From Caldanaerobius polysaccharolyticus DSM 13641 (lineage in GTDB: Bacteria > Bacillota > Thermoanaerobacteria > Thermoanaerobacterales > Caldanaerobiaceae): 64,000 nt of DNA. Shown one piece after another: positions 37,697-45,737 of the stretch. A program made the translations under genes and the position numbers. The stretch's first letter is position 1, and every line of letters starts with the position of its first letter. The stretch is taken from NCBI RefSeq assembly GCF_000427425.1, contig NZ_KE386495.1:671072-735071 (forward strand). The letters run 5' to 3'. The notes under the pieces are model-generated. The model saw only the letters and a program-made list of their open reading frames with translations, was not told where the DNA came from and searched no databases.

Positions 37697-38384
37697 TTAA
37701 CCGAAGGAAATAGTAAACTACCCCTGAATCAATACTTTCTGCCAGCTTTGATTGATATGTTTTGTCCTGTAACATAGTGACTTCTTGGGGATTTGATATA
37801 AAGCCCATCTCAATCAGTACGCCGGGAACTTCAGCGTTTCGCAGGAGGAAAAAATCGCCCTCTTGAGGGGTGTGAATATATCCTGTTAGCTCATTTAAGT
37901 AATTCTGTATGGATTTTGCGAGGTTTGCGCTGTCAGGGTTTTTGCTGGAGTAAAAGACGATGGCGCCGCGGCTGCTGGCGCTGCCGGAATTTACGTGAAG
38001 GCTTAAGAAAATATCGGGCTTGCGCTGATTGATGATGTCAGTTCTTGCTATGAGATCCCTTTTGTGCCTGTAAGGGCTTTTGTTATTTAAGTGGTCCAAG
38101 GCTGTATCATTATCCCTTGTCATGTACACTTGTGCACCTTCTTTTTTGAGCTTATCTCGGAGAATCAGTGCCACAGATAGGTTTATGTTTTTTTCAAGGA
38201 CACTTCCCCTGCTGCACCCTCCATCTATTCCGCCGTGGCCAGGGTCTATTACTATGACCTTTCCCGCTAAAGGCTGTAGCCAGGCCGAGACGTGTTGCGC
38301 GTGGAGCAATTGAGATAAAGGAAGGATGCACAGCGTGAAGAAAATTATCGCTGCTGTGGTTATGGTTCGGTAGCGTATGAACAT
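37677..38384 (-). CDS. cwlD: N-acetylmuramoyl-L-alanine amidase CwlD
   Basis: A 235-residue Amidase_3 enzyme with an N-terminal hydrophobic signal or anchor (about 10-30). Zinc ligands lie in VIDPGHGGIDGG (His), VLEKNINL (Glu) and LSLHVNS (His), with catalytic Glu in LIEMGFISN. CwlD in Bacillus acts with PdaA to make muramic delta-lactam in the spore cortex, which is needed for germination. GGAGG on the minus strand is 9 nt from ATG 38384 and only 3 nt from the in-frame GTG 38390. Its end runs 20 bases into hisIE. The nearby CotF-like genes support a sporulation role. Confidence 0.9.
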   Translation of the reverse strand: MFIRYRTITTAAIIFFTLCILPLSQLLHAQHVSAWLQPLAGKVIVIDPGHGGIDGGCSRGSVLEKNINLSVALILRDKLKKEGAQVYMTRDNDTALDHLNNKSPYRHKRDLIARTDIINQRKPDIFLSLHVNSGSASSRGAIVFYSSKNPDSANLAKSIQNYLNELTGYIHTPQEGDFFLLRNAEVPGVLIEMGFISNPQEVTMLQDKTYQSKLAESIDSGVVYYFLRLITFYTF

Positions 38385-38423
38385 CCGCACACACCTCCAC
38401 CAATAGGATATTGTGATGCCAAT

Positions 38424-38460
38424 ATAAAAATTCCCCCTTGTTAACTTGCAAGGGGGAATT
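38424..38460 (-). terminator. Intrinsic terminator of the coat-like gene pair
   Basis: A perfect 12-bp stem AATTCCCCCTTG (38429-38440) and CAAGGGGGAATT (38449-38460), with T-rich sequence after it on the minus strand. It touches the stop of the CotF-like gene and lies just upstream of cwlD. Confidence 0.88.
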
Positions 38461-38463
38461 TGA

Positions 38464-38724
38464 CTATATAATTGCAGCGGTTTTAAAGGTATTTTTTACA
38501 TCAGTGATGTCTTGTGAAGATGCCTGTTTTACTTTATACCAGCCTTTCTGGGACAAAGCATCAAATACTTTTTTATGGTCCACTAAGCAGGTGTTGAGCA
38601 CCGAGGTGAAATCCCTTCTGAGGTCATCGTTAGAAGATTCTACCACGGCATGGTATAGACCATCAATTTCGAGCTTTAAATCGCTCAAGACTCCCATCAT
38701 GTAATCTCTATCAGTCATCTGCAA
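38464..38724 (-). CDS. Spore coat protein, CotF family
   Basis: A small helical protein of about 86 residues with the CotF-like core DRDYMMGVLSDLKLEIDGLY and VLNTCLVDHKKVFDALSQKGWY. Such proteins are structural coat components that fold like ferritin-type helical hairpins. AGGAGGTG (38733-38740) lies 8 nt before TTG 38724, 2 nt before TTG 38730 and 14 nt before ATG 38718; TTG 38724 is chosen. It is cotranscribed with the gene at 38742, 17 nt upstream, and ends at a strong terminator. Confidence 0.8.
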   Translation of the reverse strand: MQMTDRDYMMGVLSDLKLEIDGLYHAVVESSNDDLRRDFTSVLNTCLVDHKKVFDALSQKGWYKVKQASSQDITDVKNTFKTAAII

Positions 38725-38741
38725 TGTCAATACACCTCCTT

Positions 38742-38927
38742 TTACGTTAGATGTTTTATAATGGCCTGATATGCGTTTTTCTGGGATTGAGCAAGCTGGT
38801 GGCACAATGTCTTAAGGTGAGTATCGCTCAATCTGTCGGCGCAGTCCATAAAGCATTTTTCGTTTTGTTGCATCATAGAAAGGGTGTCTTGGATATACTG
38901 AAGTTCCTTCTGGGTCAGATTTGCCAT
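38742..38927 (-). CDS. Small helical spore-coat-like protein
   Basis: A 61-residue protein beginning MANLTQKELQYIQDTLSMM, almost entirely helical, with two cysteines (EKCFMDCADR) and a third in LCHQLAQ. It resembles the small N-terminal partners of CotF proteins and probably pairs with the next gene's product. AGGAGGAAAA precedes ATG 38927; eighteen further in-frame codons upstream are AT-rich noise. No sporulation sigma-factor promoter could be assigned with confidence. Confidence 0.75.
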   Translation of the reverse strand: MANLTQKELQYIQDTLSMMQQNEKCFMDCADRLSDTHLKTLCHQLAQSQKNAYQAIIKHLT

Positions 38928-39054
38928 GTCTTTTCCTCCTTTCACGTATTTATGTTGTGTAAAAAAAATAAATATATTCAATGGTGAAAAAAAACGACCC
39001 TTTCACATATACTGTAATAGTAATTTTATTTTGAAATTTTAAGGGGGCAATAGC

Positions 39055-39405
39055 GTGGACTACGACAAACTTTTTGAGATAATTAAAAATTTAAAGAATC
39101 AGTTGGATGCGAGCAGTACTGAAGAGTTTAAAAAATTTACCAATGAATTGATGGCGATGTCTGATGGAGAATTTCAGGCGCGCATCGACGAATTAGCTTT
39201 GAAGCTTAAAGATATCTTGTCAAAGATAAATTTGCCTGCTGGTGTCAATCCTTATGATATCAAAGGCGCTTTTGAGAAAATAACGCAGGGCAACGAAGGG
39301 TTAAGCTATGAAAAAGTCATGAGCTTTATGTCGGCGTTAGATCCCAATTATAAAAAAGCCCTGGCAAGATTTAGTAAATTAAGCGAGAAGTTAAAAAGCC
39401 TGTAA
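39055..39405 (+). CDS. Small protein of unknown function
   Basis: A 116-residue soluble protein, mainly helical, rich in Lys and Glu (EIIKNLKNQLDASSTEEFKKF). A short SKINLPAGVNPYDIKGAFEKI segment divides two helical parts. No family is recognised and no signal peptide or membrane segment is present. The start is GTG 39055, 6 nt after AAGGGGGC. It is divergent from the CotF-like pair and followed directly by a perfect terminator, so it forms a single-gene unit. The position next to coat genes hints at a sporulation role, which is only an inference. Confidence 0.7.
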   Translation: MDYDKLFEIIKNLKNQLDASSTEEFKKFTNELMAMSDGEFQARIDELALKLKDILSKINLPAGVNPYDIKGAFEKITQGNEGLSYEKVMSFMSALDPNYKKALARFSKLSEKLKSL

Positions 39406-39432
39406 GCACACGATACCGTGTGCTTATTTTAT
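39404..39432 (+). terminator. Intrinsic terminator after the unknown small gene
   Basis: AAGCACACG (39404-39412), loop ATAC, CGTGTGCTT (39417-39425), then ATTTTATATTTT. The stem begins at the stop codon. Confidence 0.88.
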
Positions 39433-39467
39433 ATTTTAATTTATAGCGATAAATTTGCAAAAATGTA

Positions 39468-39497
39468 TTGATTAATTAGTGGTTTTTTTGTTAAACT
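39468..39497 (+). promoter_or_regulatory. Probable promoter of galTKE
   Basis: TTGATT (39468-39473), 18-nt spacer, TAAACT (39492-39497), about 48 nt before galT. Moderate match; no operator was recognised. Confidence 0.45.
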
Positions 39498-39544
39498 AGA
39501 AGTGCAATGATTGTTTATTAATTTAATAAAGAGGTGTTTTAGCA

Positions 39545-40534
39545 ATGGCTGAACTTCGCTGGAACCCATTACTGGGGGATTGGGTGATGATCGCATCTCA
39601 CAGGCAGGAAAGGCCTCAGATGCCCAAAGATTGGTGTCCTTTTTGTCCAGGCTCTGGCAGGGTACCTGATGGCTACGACGTGTTGGAGTATGACAATGAT
39701 TTTCCTGCTCTTATGCAAAATCCCCCTGCGCCTGACGACGTGGAAACGTCACTGTATAAAGTATCGCCTGCGTATGGCAAGTGCGAGGTGATCCTCTATT
39801 CACCTAATCATACCATAACCCTTCCCGAGCTGGAAGTGGAGCATATCAAAAAATTGGTTGATCTCTGGAGTGAGCGATTCACCGCGTTGAAGCGCGACGA
39901 GCGCATTAAGTATATATTTATTTTCGAGAACCGAGGTGAAGTCGTGGGCGTGACAATGCCCCATCCCCATGGCCAGATATACGGCTATTCTTGGGTACCT
40001 CTCAAGATAAAGCGCGAACTTGAGTTATCTCGCAGGCATTACGAGGATACAGGCCAGTGCCTGATATGCAGGATTACCGAGGAAGAATACGATTTTAAAA
40101 AGAGGATAATAATGGAGAACGATCATTTTGTAACGTATCTTCCCTTTTTTACCGAATATCCCTACGGCGTGTTTATATCGGCAAAGCGACATGTGGGGAC
40201 AATAGATGAGTTTACACCTGAAGAGAGACAAGCATTTGCAGAGATTTTAAAGTATACTACGGGCACATTGGATGCGCTATTTGATTATAAATTCCCATAC
40301 ATGATGTGCATGCATCAGCTTCCTGTTAACGGTGAGGAGGATTTTTCGGATTGTTACCATTTTCACGTGGAGTTTTATCCGCCCATGAGGTCTAGAGATA
40401 AGCAAAAGTTCAACGCTTCCAGTGAGACAGGAGCCTGGGCGCCGTGTAATACCACATCACCTGAGGAGAAAGCTGAGGAGCTTAGAAGGGCTTACGAGAA
40501 GTTTAAAGAGAAAATGGGGAGGGTATCGCGATGA
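39545..40534 (+). CDS. galT: Galactose-1-phosphate uridylyltransferase
   Basis: Exchanges UMP between UDP-glucose and galactose-1-phosphate in the Leloir pathway. The 329-residue protein is of the HIT-fold GalT type 1 class. Its active site is MPHPHGQIYG with the nucleophilic His, and zinc-site cysteines (WCPFCPGSG) lie near the N-terminus. FHVEFYPP near the C-terminus supplies further ligands. It is not the type 2 GalT seen in many lactobacilli. GAGGTG precedes the ATG. Its stop overlaps galK as ATGA. Confidence 0.96.
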   Translation: MAELRWNPLLGDWVMIASHRQERPQMPKDWCPFCPGSGRVPDGYDVLEYDNDFPALMQNPPAPDDVETSLYKVSPAYGKCEVILYSPNHTITLPELEVEHIKKLVDLWSERFTALKRDERIKYIFIFENRGEVVGVTMPHPHGQIYGYSWVPLKIKRELELSRRHYEDTGQCLICRITEEEYDFKKRIIMENDHFVTYLPFFTEYPYGVFISAKRHVGTIDEFTPEERQAFAEILKYTTGTLDALFDYKFPYMMCMHQLPVNGEEDFSDCYHFHVEFYPPMRSRDKQKFNASSETGAWAPCNTTSPEEKAEELRRAYEKFKEKMGRVSR

Positions 40535-41694
40535 ATTTTCTTTTAAAGGAGTTTTACGATGTTTTCACTGACAACGGCAGAGAAGTCAGGGCGTTTTTTT
40601 CGCCAGGGAGGGTAAACCTTATAGGCGAGCATACCGATTACAACGGGGGATATGTGTTCCCTGTGGGATTGAACGTGGGAACTACTGTGTTGATAAGAAA
40701 AAGGGATGATAAAAAGGTTTTACTTTATGCCACCGACATTAAAAAAGTGGTAGAGGCGAGCCTGGATGACTTAGAGAGTTATAAGGATATTGAGTGGGGC
40801 AATTATCAGCTGGGAGTAATCCACGAGCTTTTAAAAGCCGGATACAATGTGGGCGGCTGTGAAATGCTGTTTTGCGATACGGTGCCCCATGGCGCGGGAC
40901 TTTCTTCTTCTGCGGCCATTGAGTGCGCCACGGGGATTGCAGTATACAGTATGTTTAACGATAAACCTATAGATAAGGTGGAACTGGCCTTTATAGGGCA
41001 AAGGGCTGAAAATAAGTACATAGGCGTTAATTGCGGTATCATGGATCAGTTTGCATCAAGTATGGCCAGGAAAGACCATGGGTTATTTCTCAATACCATG
41101 ACAATGGAGTATAAGTATGTGCCTTTAAACCTCGGCGACTACAGGATACTTATATCCAACACCAATAAAAAGAGAGGGCTTGCGGATTCAAAGTACAATG
41201 AAAGGAGAAGCCAGTGTGAAGAAGGATTGCAGGCTCTTAAAAAGGCGCTTGACGTAAAGTGCCTGGGTGAGGTGAGCGTAGAGGAATTTGAAAAGCATAA
41301 GTATCTCATTGAGGACGATATCGTCAGAAAAAGGGTTGAGCACGTGGTTTACGAAGATGAGAGGGTCTTAAGTTCTATTGATGTGCTGGAGAAAGGCGAC
41401 CTTAAGTCATTTGGCAGGCTGATGACGCAGTCCCATGAGTCCCTTAGAGATTTGTATGAGGTTACGGGCGTTGAGCTGGATACTTTGGTGGAGGAAGCTT
41501 TGAAGATCGAGGGAGTGCTGGGGTCCAGGATGACCGGCGCTGGTTTTGGCGGGTGCACTGTTACGATAATACATAGAGCTAATATCGAAGAATTTAAGAC
41601 AAAGGTTGGAGAAAACTATACCAGGAAGACGGGACTTAAAGCCGATTTCTACGTGTTTGAAGTAGGGGATGGAGTGCGGGAGATTAATTTATAA
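40531..41694 (+). CDS. galK: Galactokinase
   Basis: Phosphorylates galactose at C1 with ATP. The 387-residue GHMP kinase has the galactokinase signature PGRVNLIGEHTDYNGGYVFP (sugar site), the phosphate loop PHGAGLSSSAAIE and the late GAGFGGCTV. It overlaps galT by four bases, so the two are coupled. galE follows 16 nt after the stop. No galactose transporter is adjacent. Confidence 0.97.
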   Translation: MNFLLKEFYDVFTDNGREVRAFFSPGRVNLIGEHTDYNGGYVFPVGLNVGTTVLIRKRDDKKVLLYATDIKKVVEASLDDLESYKDIEWGNYQLGVIHELLKAGYNVGGCEMLFCDTVPHGAGLSSSAAIECATGIAVYSMFNDKPIDKVELAFIGQRAENKYIGVNCGIMDQFASSMARKDHGLFLNTMTMEYKYVPLNLGDYRILISNTNKKRGLADSKYNERRSQCEEGLQALKKALDVKCLGEVSVEEFEKHKYLIEDDIVRKRVEHVVYEDERVLSSIDVLEKGDLKSFGRLMTQSHESLRDLYEVTGVELDTLVEEALKIEGVLGSRMTGAGFGGCTVTIIHRANIEEFKTKVGENYTRKTGLKADFYVFEVGDGVREINL

Positions 41695-41710
41695 AAAGGG
41701 GTGGATTCAA

Positions 41711-42703
41711 ATGATACTGGTTACAGGAGGAGCAGGTTACATAGGAAGCCATATGGTCTACCTGCTTTCGCAAAAAGGGTTTGACGTCGTCGTATTGGAT
41801 AATCTTGAGAAAGGTCACAGGGCGGCGGTAATGGGAGCGAAATTTTACCAAGGGGATTTGAGGGACAAAGAACTTTTGGATAGGATCTTTGCGGAAAATG
41901 ACGTGGAAGCCGTTATCCATTTTGCCGCTGCTTCCCTGGTAGGGGAAAGCATGGAAAATCCCCTTAAATACTATTTCAACAACGTATATGGGACCATGTG
42001 CCTGGTCGAGGCCATGATAAAGCATGGTGTAAAGAAATTGGTCTTTTCTTCAACAGCCGCGGTATACGGAGAGCCTAAGAATATCCCTATAATGGAGGAA
42101 GATCCCACAGTTCCTACCAATCCTTACGGTGAGACAAAGCTCGCCATAGAGAAAATGTTGAAATGGGCTGATATGGCCTATGGGTTGAAGTACGTGTCCC
42201 TTCGCTATTTTAATGTGGCTGGCGCTCATTGCGATGGCGTTATAGGCGAGGATCATCAGCCAGAGACTCATCTTATACCTATTGTGCTTCAGGTGGCGCT
42301 GGGCAAAAGGGATAAGGTGGTGATTTACGGTGACGACTACGATACCCCTGATGGCACATGTATAAGGGATTACATCCACGTCCTGGACCTGTGTGAAGCA
42401 CACTTGCTGGCTTTGAAATACATTCAACAAAAAGGCAAAAGCGATGTGTTTAATCTCGGAAACGGTATGGGATTTTCTGTAAAGGAAGTGATAGATAAAG
42501 CCCAAAAGGTTGTGGGCAGGAATATTCGCTATGAGGTAGGTAAAAGGCGTCCAGGAGATCCGTCAATTCTCGTCGCTTCTGATAAAAAAGCCAAAGAGGT
42601 TTTGAATTGGGAGCCAAAGTACAGCTCACTGGAGACAATAATTGACACGGCGTGGAAATGGCACTCGGCTCATCCCGATGGATACGATGTTGATAAACCT
42701 TGA
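41711..42703 (+). CDS. galE: UDP-glucose 4-epimerase
   Basis: A 330-residue short-chain dehydrogenase-type epimerase that interconverts UDP-galactose and UDP-glucose. It shows the NAD-binding GGAGYIGSH, the catalytic Ser region FSSTAAVYGEP, and the YGETKLAIEK motif with Tyr and Lys. AAAAGGGGTGG lies before ATG 41711; fourteen in-frame codons upstream lie within galK and are rejected. It is the last gal gene. A short AAACCT/AGGTTT hairpin around the stop codon may weakly terminate, and the bpsA promoter overlaps the stop. Confidence 0.96.
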   Translation: MILVTGGAGYIGSHMVYLLSQKGFDVVVLDNLEKGHRAAVMGAKFYQGDLRDKELLDRIFAENDVEAVIHFAAASLVGESMENPLKYYFNNVYGTMCLVEAMIKHGVKKLVFSSTAAVYGEPKNIPIMEEDPTVPTNPYGETKLAIEKMLKWADMAYGLKYVSLRYFNVAGAHCDGVIGEDHQPETHLIPIVLQVALGKRDKVVIYGDDYDTPDGTCIRDYIHVLDLCEAHLLALKYIQQKGKSDVFNLGNGMGFSVKEVIDKAQKVVGRNIRYEVGKRRPGDPSILVASDKKAKEVLNWEPKYSSLETIIDTAWKWHSAHPDGYDVDKP

Positions 42704-42729
42704 CACAGAGGTTTTAACTATAATATTAT
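42700..42729 (+). promoter_or_regulatory. Promoter of bpsA
   Basis: TTGACA (42700-42705), 18-nt spacer, TATTAT (42724-42729). The -35 overlaps the galE stop codon. Confidence 0.65.
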
Positions 42730-42783
42730 AGGTTATAGGGTTTATTGTTTTCACAGGGCGGACTGCTTTTCAGGAGGTGTTCG

Positions 42784-43836
42784 ATGCAGCATATAGCGCA
42801 AAAAGTTAAAGAGCGTACAGGTGTAAATACCACGGTCAGGGACATTGAGAATATTATGTCGGCCTTGTGTTGCACAGGTGATTTTTATGAGCTAATTCGC
42901 CTGTCTAATGAACCTTTTGTTGTGGTTGTGGAGACGTTAGAGGTGCTTATAGATGAAAAGCTCGTGGAGTTAACTGATAGGGGCTATTTGGCGATTAGCC
43001 AGCGAGGCAGGGAATTTGTGAAAAACCATAACATAAAGCCGATAAGTGATCATATATGTTCTAATTGCGGTGGCAGAGGAATACAATTGGGCGATTTTAA
43101 GTCGCTGCTTCTAAAGTTTAAAGAGATAACCTGCGGAAGGCCGGTACCGGTGGCGGAGTACGACCAGGGGTATGTTACGGAAGAAACCGCTGTGGCGAGA
43201 ATAGCCTTGATGGCCGATAGAGGTGACCTCGATGGCAAGGATATAATAATTTTAGGAGATGATGACCTCGTCAGCATAGCTGCTGCGCTGTCCGGGTTAC
43301 CGGCTCGCGTTACTGTGTTGGAAGTGGATGAGAGGATAGTAAGGTTTATAGACGATGTGGCCTTAAAATACAATCTCCCTATAGAGACGAGAATATACGA
43401 TTTGAGCAAAAAATTACCTGATGAATACGTGGGCAAATTTGATACCTTTATTACCGATCCTCCGGATACGTTGGAGGCTTTAAAGCTTTTTGTTAAGCGA
43501 GGTATTGCTTCTTTAAAGGGCGTAAGGTGTGCCGGTTATTTTGGTGTAACTTCAGCAGAAGCTTCTTTTAACAAATGGTATGAGCTTCAGGCGGCATTGC
43601 TCGCTGAGTGCCATGTGGTTATAACCGACATTATCCATAATTTTAATCATTATATGAACTGGGATTATTTACCTGAGAATTTTAAAGGCCGTTTACCTTT
43701 TTTGAAGCAAAGGCCTTCTAATATATGGTACTGTTCAAGTATGTACAGGGTAGAAACGGTGGGGATTCCTGATACCGCCAATGACGATGTCAGCGATACC
43801 CGCCAGTTGTATGTGGACAGAGAGTCTATAGTTTAA
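42784..43836 (+). CDS. bpsA: N4-bis(aminopropyl)spermidine synthase (branched-chain polyamine synthase)
   Basis: A 350-residue member of the DUF43/BpsA family, which adds aminopropyl groups to the internal nitrogen of spermidine to make branched polyamines that stabilise nucleic acids at high temperature. An N-terminal helix-turn-helix-like region (about 1-95) is followed by a Rossmann methyltransferase-like domain with IIILGDDDLVSIAAAL, VLEVDERIVRFID and TFITDPPDT. CSNCGGRG (about 97-104) looks like half of a metal site. AGGAGGTG precedes ATG 42784. Substrate synthesis genes (speD, speE, speA) are not in the window. It is a useful pointer to a thermophilic host. Confidence 0.9.
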   Translation: MQHIAQKVKERTGVNTTVRDIENIMSALCCTGDFYELIRLSNEPFVVVVETLEVLIDEKLVELTDRGYLAISQRGREFVKNHNIKPISDHICSNCGGRGIQLGDFKSLLLKFKEITCGRPVPVAEYDQGYVTEETAVARIALMADRGDLDGKDIIILGDDDLVSIAAALSGLPARVTVLEVDERIVRFIDDVALKYNLPIETRIYDLSKKLPDEYVGKFDTFITDPPDTLEALKLFVKRGIASLKGVRCAGYFGVTSAEASFNKWYELQAALLAECHVVITDIIHNFNHYMNWDYLPENFKGRLPFLKQRPSNIWYCSSMYRVETVGIPDTANDDVSDTRQLYVDRESIV

Positions 43837-43878
43837 ATTTACGGGCGGTCCGCCCTGGGTTTTAAGGGGTGATGTGCT

Positions 43879-44259
43879 GTGAAGGTTACAAAAGTGTTTG
43901 AATTTGATAGCGCCCATAATCTCCTCAATTATCACGGCAAGTGCGAAAGGCTTCACGGGCATACTTATAGGCTGGAAGTGACGGTAAGCGGCGTACCGGA
44001 CGATGACGGTATTGTGGTAGATTTTAACCTTTTAAAGTCTACGGTGAACGAATGCATTATTGAAAAGCTGGATCACCAGTACCTCAATGAGCTTTTTGAT
44101 TTTAATACTACATGTGAAAATATGCTACTTTGGATGTGGAAGCAGTTATATAAAAGATTAAAGTCAGAAAGGTTTCAGCTCTATCAATTGACATTATGGG
44201 AGACCCCTACCAGTTATGCTACATTGACAAAAGAGGACATGGACGATGTTGAGGGTTAA
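43879..44259 (+). CDS. queD: 6-carboxy-5,6,7,8-tetrahydropterin synthase
   Basis: Makes carboxy-tetrahydropterin from dihydroneopterin triphosphate, an early step of preQ0/queuosine synthesis. The 126-residue T-fold protein has the zinc ligands in DSAHNLLNYHGKCERLHGHTY. The start is GTG 43879, after AGGGGTGATG. It overlaps queE by 14 bases. A short GGGCG/CGCCC hairpin lies between bpsA and queD. No preQ1 riboswitch was found. Confidence 0.95.
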   Translation: MKVTKVFEFDSAHNLLNYHGKCERLHGHTYRLEVTVSGVPDDDGIVVDFNLLKSTVNECIIEKLDHQYLNELFDFNTTCENMLLWMWKQLYKRLKSERFQLYQLTLWETPTSYATLTKEDMDDVEG

Positions 44260-44881
44260 TGAGATCTTTACCAGTATACAGGGTGAAAGCTCATCTGCAG
44301 GTTATCTTACTGTTTTTGTAAGGCTTACCGGGTGCAATCTCAGGTGCTCTTACTGCGACACCAGATACGCCTACGATGAAGGCGTGCTGATGACAGCAGA
44401 GCAGGTTTACGGCGAAGTGGTGAAAAAAGGGGTAAAGAGAGTGTGCATAACAGGCGGTGAGCCTTTGCTGCAAAGTGACGTACAGAAGCTCATAGATATG
44501 CTGGAGGAATATGAGGTTTCCATTGAGACCAATGGCTCTATAGACCTGTCGCGGTTTAGATTGCCTATAAATCACAGGTTTGTAATGGACGTAAAGGTGC
44601 CCTCTTCAGGCTTTTCTGACGCCATGGATTACAGCAATTTTGATCGCTTGAGAAATCATGATGAGATAAAGTTTGTCATAGGCAATAGAGAAGACTATAT
44701 CTGGTCTAAAGAGGTTATAAAAAAGTATTACAAGAAAGGTGTCATAATTTTTTCGCCGGTGTACAAAGCCATAGAGCCAGACCAGATAGCGAGCTGGATT
44801 ATAGAGGATAGGCTTGACAGCGTCAGGTTCCAGCTTCAGTTGCACAAGTACATATGGAATCCTACTATTAGAGGTGTTTAA
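44246..44881 (+). CDS. queE: 7-carboxy-7-deazaguanine synthase
   Basis: A 211-residue radical SAM enzyme that contracts carboxy-tetrahydropterin to 7-carboxy-7-deazaguanine. [10 protein letters not shown] at the start, the cluster motif [14 protein letters not shown] and TGGEPLLQ are typical. ATG 44246 has GAGGA about 10 nt before it inside queD; TTG 44249 is an alternative. It ends just before queC, forming a tight queDEC unit. Confidence 0.95.
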   Translation: MLRVNEIFTSIQGESSSAGYLTVFVRLTGCNLRCSYCDTRYAYDEGVLMTAEQVYGEVVKKGVKRVCITGGEPLLQSDVQKLIDMLEEYEVSIETNGSIDLSRFRLPINHRFVMDVKVPSSGFSDAMDYSNFDRLRNHDEIKFVIGNREDYIWSKEVIKKYYKKGVIIFSPVYKAIEPDQIASWIIEDRLDSVRFQLQLHKYIWNPTIRGV

Positions 44882-44882
44882 T

Positions 44883-45563
44883 ATGAAAAAAGCAGTAGTA
44901 TTGTTGTCGGGGGGATTGGACAGTACCACATGTATGTCAGTAGCACATCGCGATGGATATGAACTATATCCCCTGTCTTTTGATTACGGCCAGAGGCATT
45001 CCCGGGAATTGCAGTCGGCGAGAAAAGTAGCGGAGTATTACGGGGTAAAGCACCACCAGATAGTGAAGATGGACAATGTAGGAGGGAGTGCGCTTACTGA
45101 CCTTTCTATAGAAGTCCCGGACTATAAAGGAGACAGCTCTGAGATACCTGTGACGTATGTTCCAGCCAGGAATATCATTTTTCTCAGCTACGCTGTAGGT
45201 TATGCAGAGGTCGTAGGGGCTGAAGCCATATATATAGGGGTTAGCTCAGTAGACTACAGCGGATACCCTGATTGCAGGCCCGAATTTATAGAAGCGTTTC
45301 AAAAAGTGATCGATGTGGGGACAAAAGCCGGTGTTGAAGGGAAACCTATAAAAATAATCACGCCGTTGATAAATCTATCAAAAGCTCAAACCATAAAGCT
45401 AGCCTATGAAAACGGTGCGCCCCTTCATCTGACCACCACGTGTTATAAAGGAGGAGAAAAGGCTTGCGGGATATGTGACAGCTGCAGGCTCAGGCTGAAG
45501 GGATTTAAAGAAGCGGGGTTAAAGGATCCTCTGGAATATGAAATTGACGTTGACAGTATTTGA
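44883..45563 (+). CDS. queC: 7-cyano-7-deazaguanine synthase
   Basis: Converts carboxydeazaguanine to preQ0 using ATP and ammonia. The 226-residue protein has the ATP loop [11 protein letters not shown] and the zinc cysteines [24 protein letters not shown] lies before ATG 44883; twenty-three upstream in-frame codons are inside queE and are rejected. queF and tgt are not nearby, so the later queuosine steps must be elsewhere. The promoter of the manganese riboswitch overlaps its 3' end. Confidence 0.96.
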   Translation: MKKAVVLLSGGLDSTTCMSVAHRDGYELYPLSFDYGQRHSRELQSARKVAEYYGVKHHQIVKMDNVGGSALTDLSIEVPDYKGDSSEIPVTYVPARNIIFLSYAVGYAEVVGAEAIYIGVSSVDYSGYPDCRPEFIEAFQKVIDVGTKAGVEGKPIKIITPLINLSKAQTIKLAYENGAPLHLTTTCYKGGEKACGICDSCRLRLKGFKEAGLKDPLEYEIDVDSI

Positions 45564-45578
45564 TGTGTTTGATAAAAT
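45550..45578 (+). promoter_or_regulatory. Sigma-A promoter of the Mn2+ riboswitch and exporter
   Basis: TTGACA (45550-45555), 17-nt spacer, TAAAAT (45573-45578), with the -35 inside the end of queC. The start would be near 45585, just before the aptamer. Confidence 0.8.
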
Positions 45579-45589
45579 GTTACCTAGAA

Positions 45590-45672
45590 CATAGGGGAGT
45601 AGCTTGCGGAGACGCGACAAAGTCAACATGCTGGTTTTAGACCTGGCTTTGTCTTAAAAAGCGAGACCTATG
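45590..45672 (+). promoter_or_regulatory. Manganese (yybP-ykoY) riboswitch
   Basis: The conserved loop ATAGGGGAGTAGC opens the element, and the second conserved internal loop is AAAGCGAGACC. P1 is CATAGG (45590-45595) with CCTATG (45667-45672). A long hairpin between AAAGTCAAC and the TTTGTC arm forms the variable part. The downstream gene is a TMEM165/UPF0016 exporter, a standard target. The 3' arm of P1 is also the 5' arm of the terminator, so Mn2+ binding should prevent termination and turn the gene on. Confidence 0.93.
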
Positions 45673-45707
45673 TATAGCGGTGTGCTATACATAGGTCTTA
45701 TTATTTT
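45664..45707 (+). terminator. Riboswitch-controlled terminator before the exporter
   Basis: A perfect 15-bp stem AGACCTATGTATAGC (45664-45678) and its complement (45684-45698), loop GGTGT, followed by TATTATTTT. It shares 45667-45672 with riboswitch P1. Confidence 0.9.
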
Positions 45708-45737
45708 GCTAAGAATAACTAAAGGAGGACAAGGACG

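Noticed and set aside
39010-39022. Sigma-E-like -10 (CATATACT) before the gene at 39055
   Set aside because: No matching -35 at the required distance.
43837-43878. PreQ1 riboswitch before queDEC
   Set aside because: The 42-nt gap has only a short GGGCG/CGCCC hairpin and lacks preQ1 aptamer sequence.
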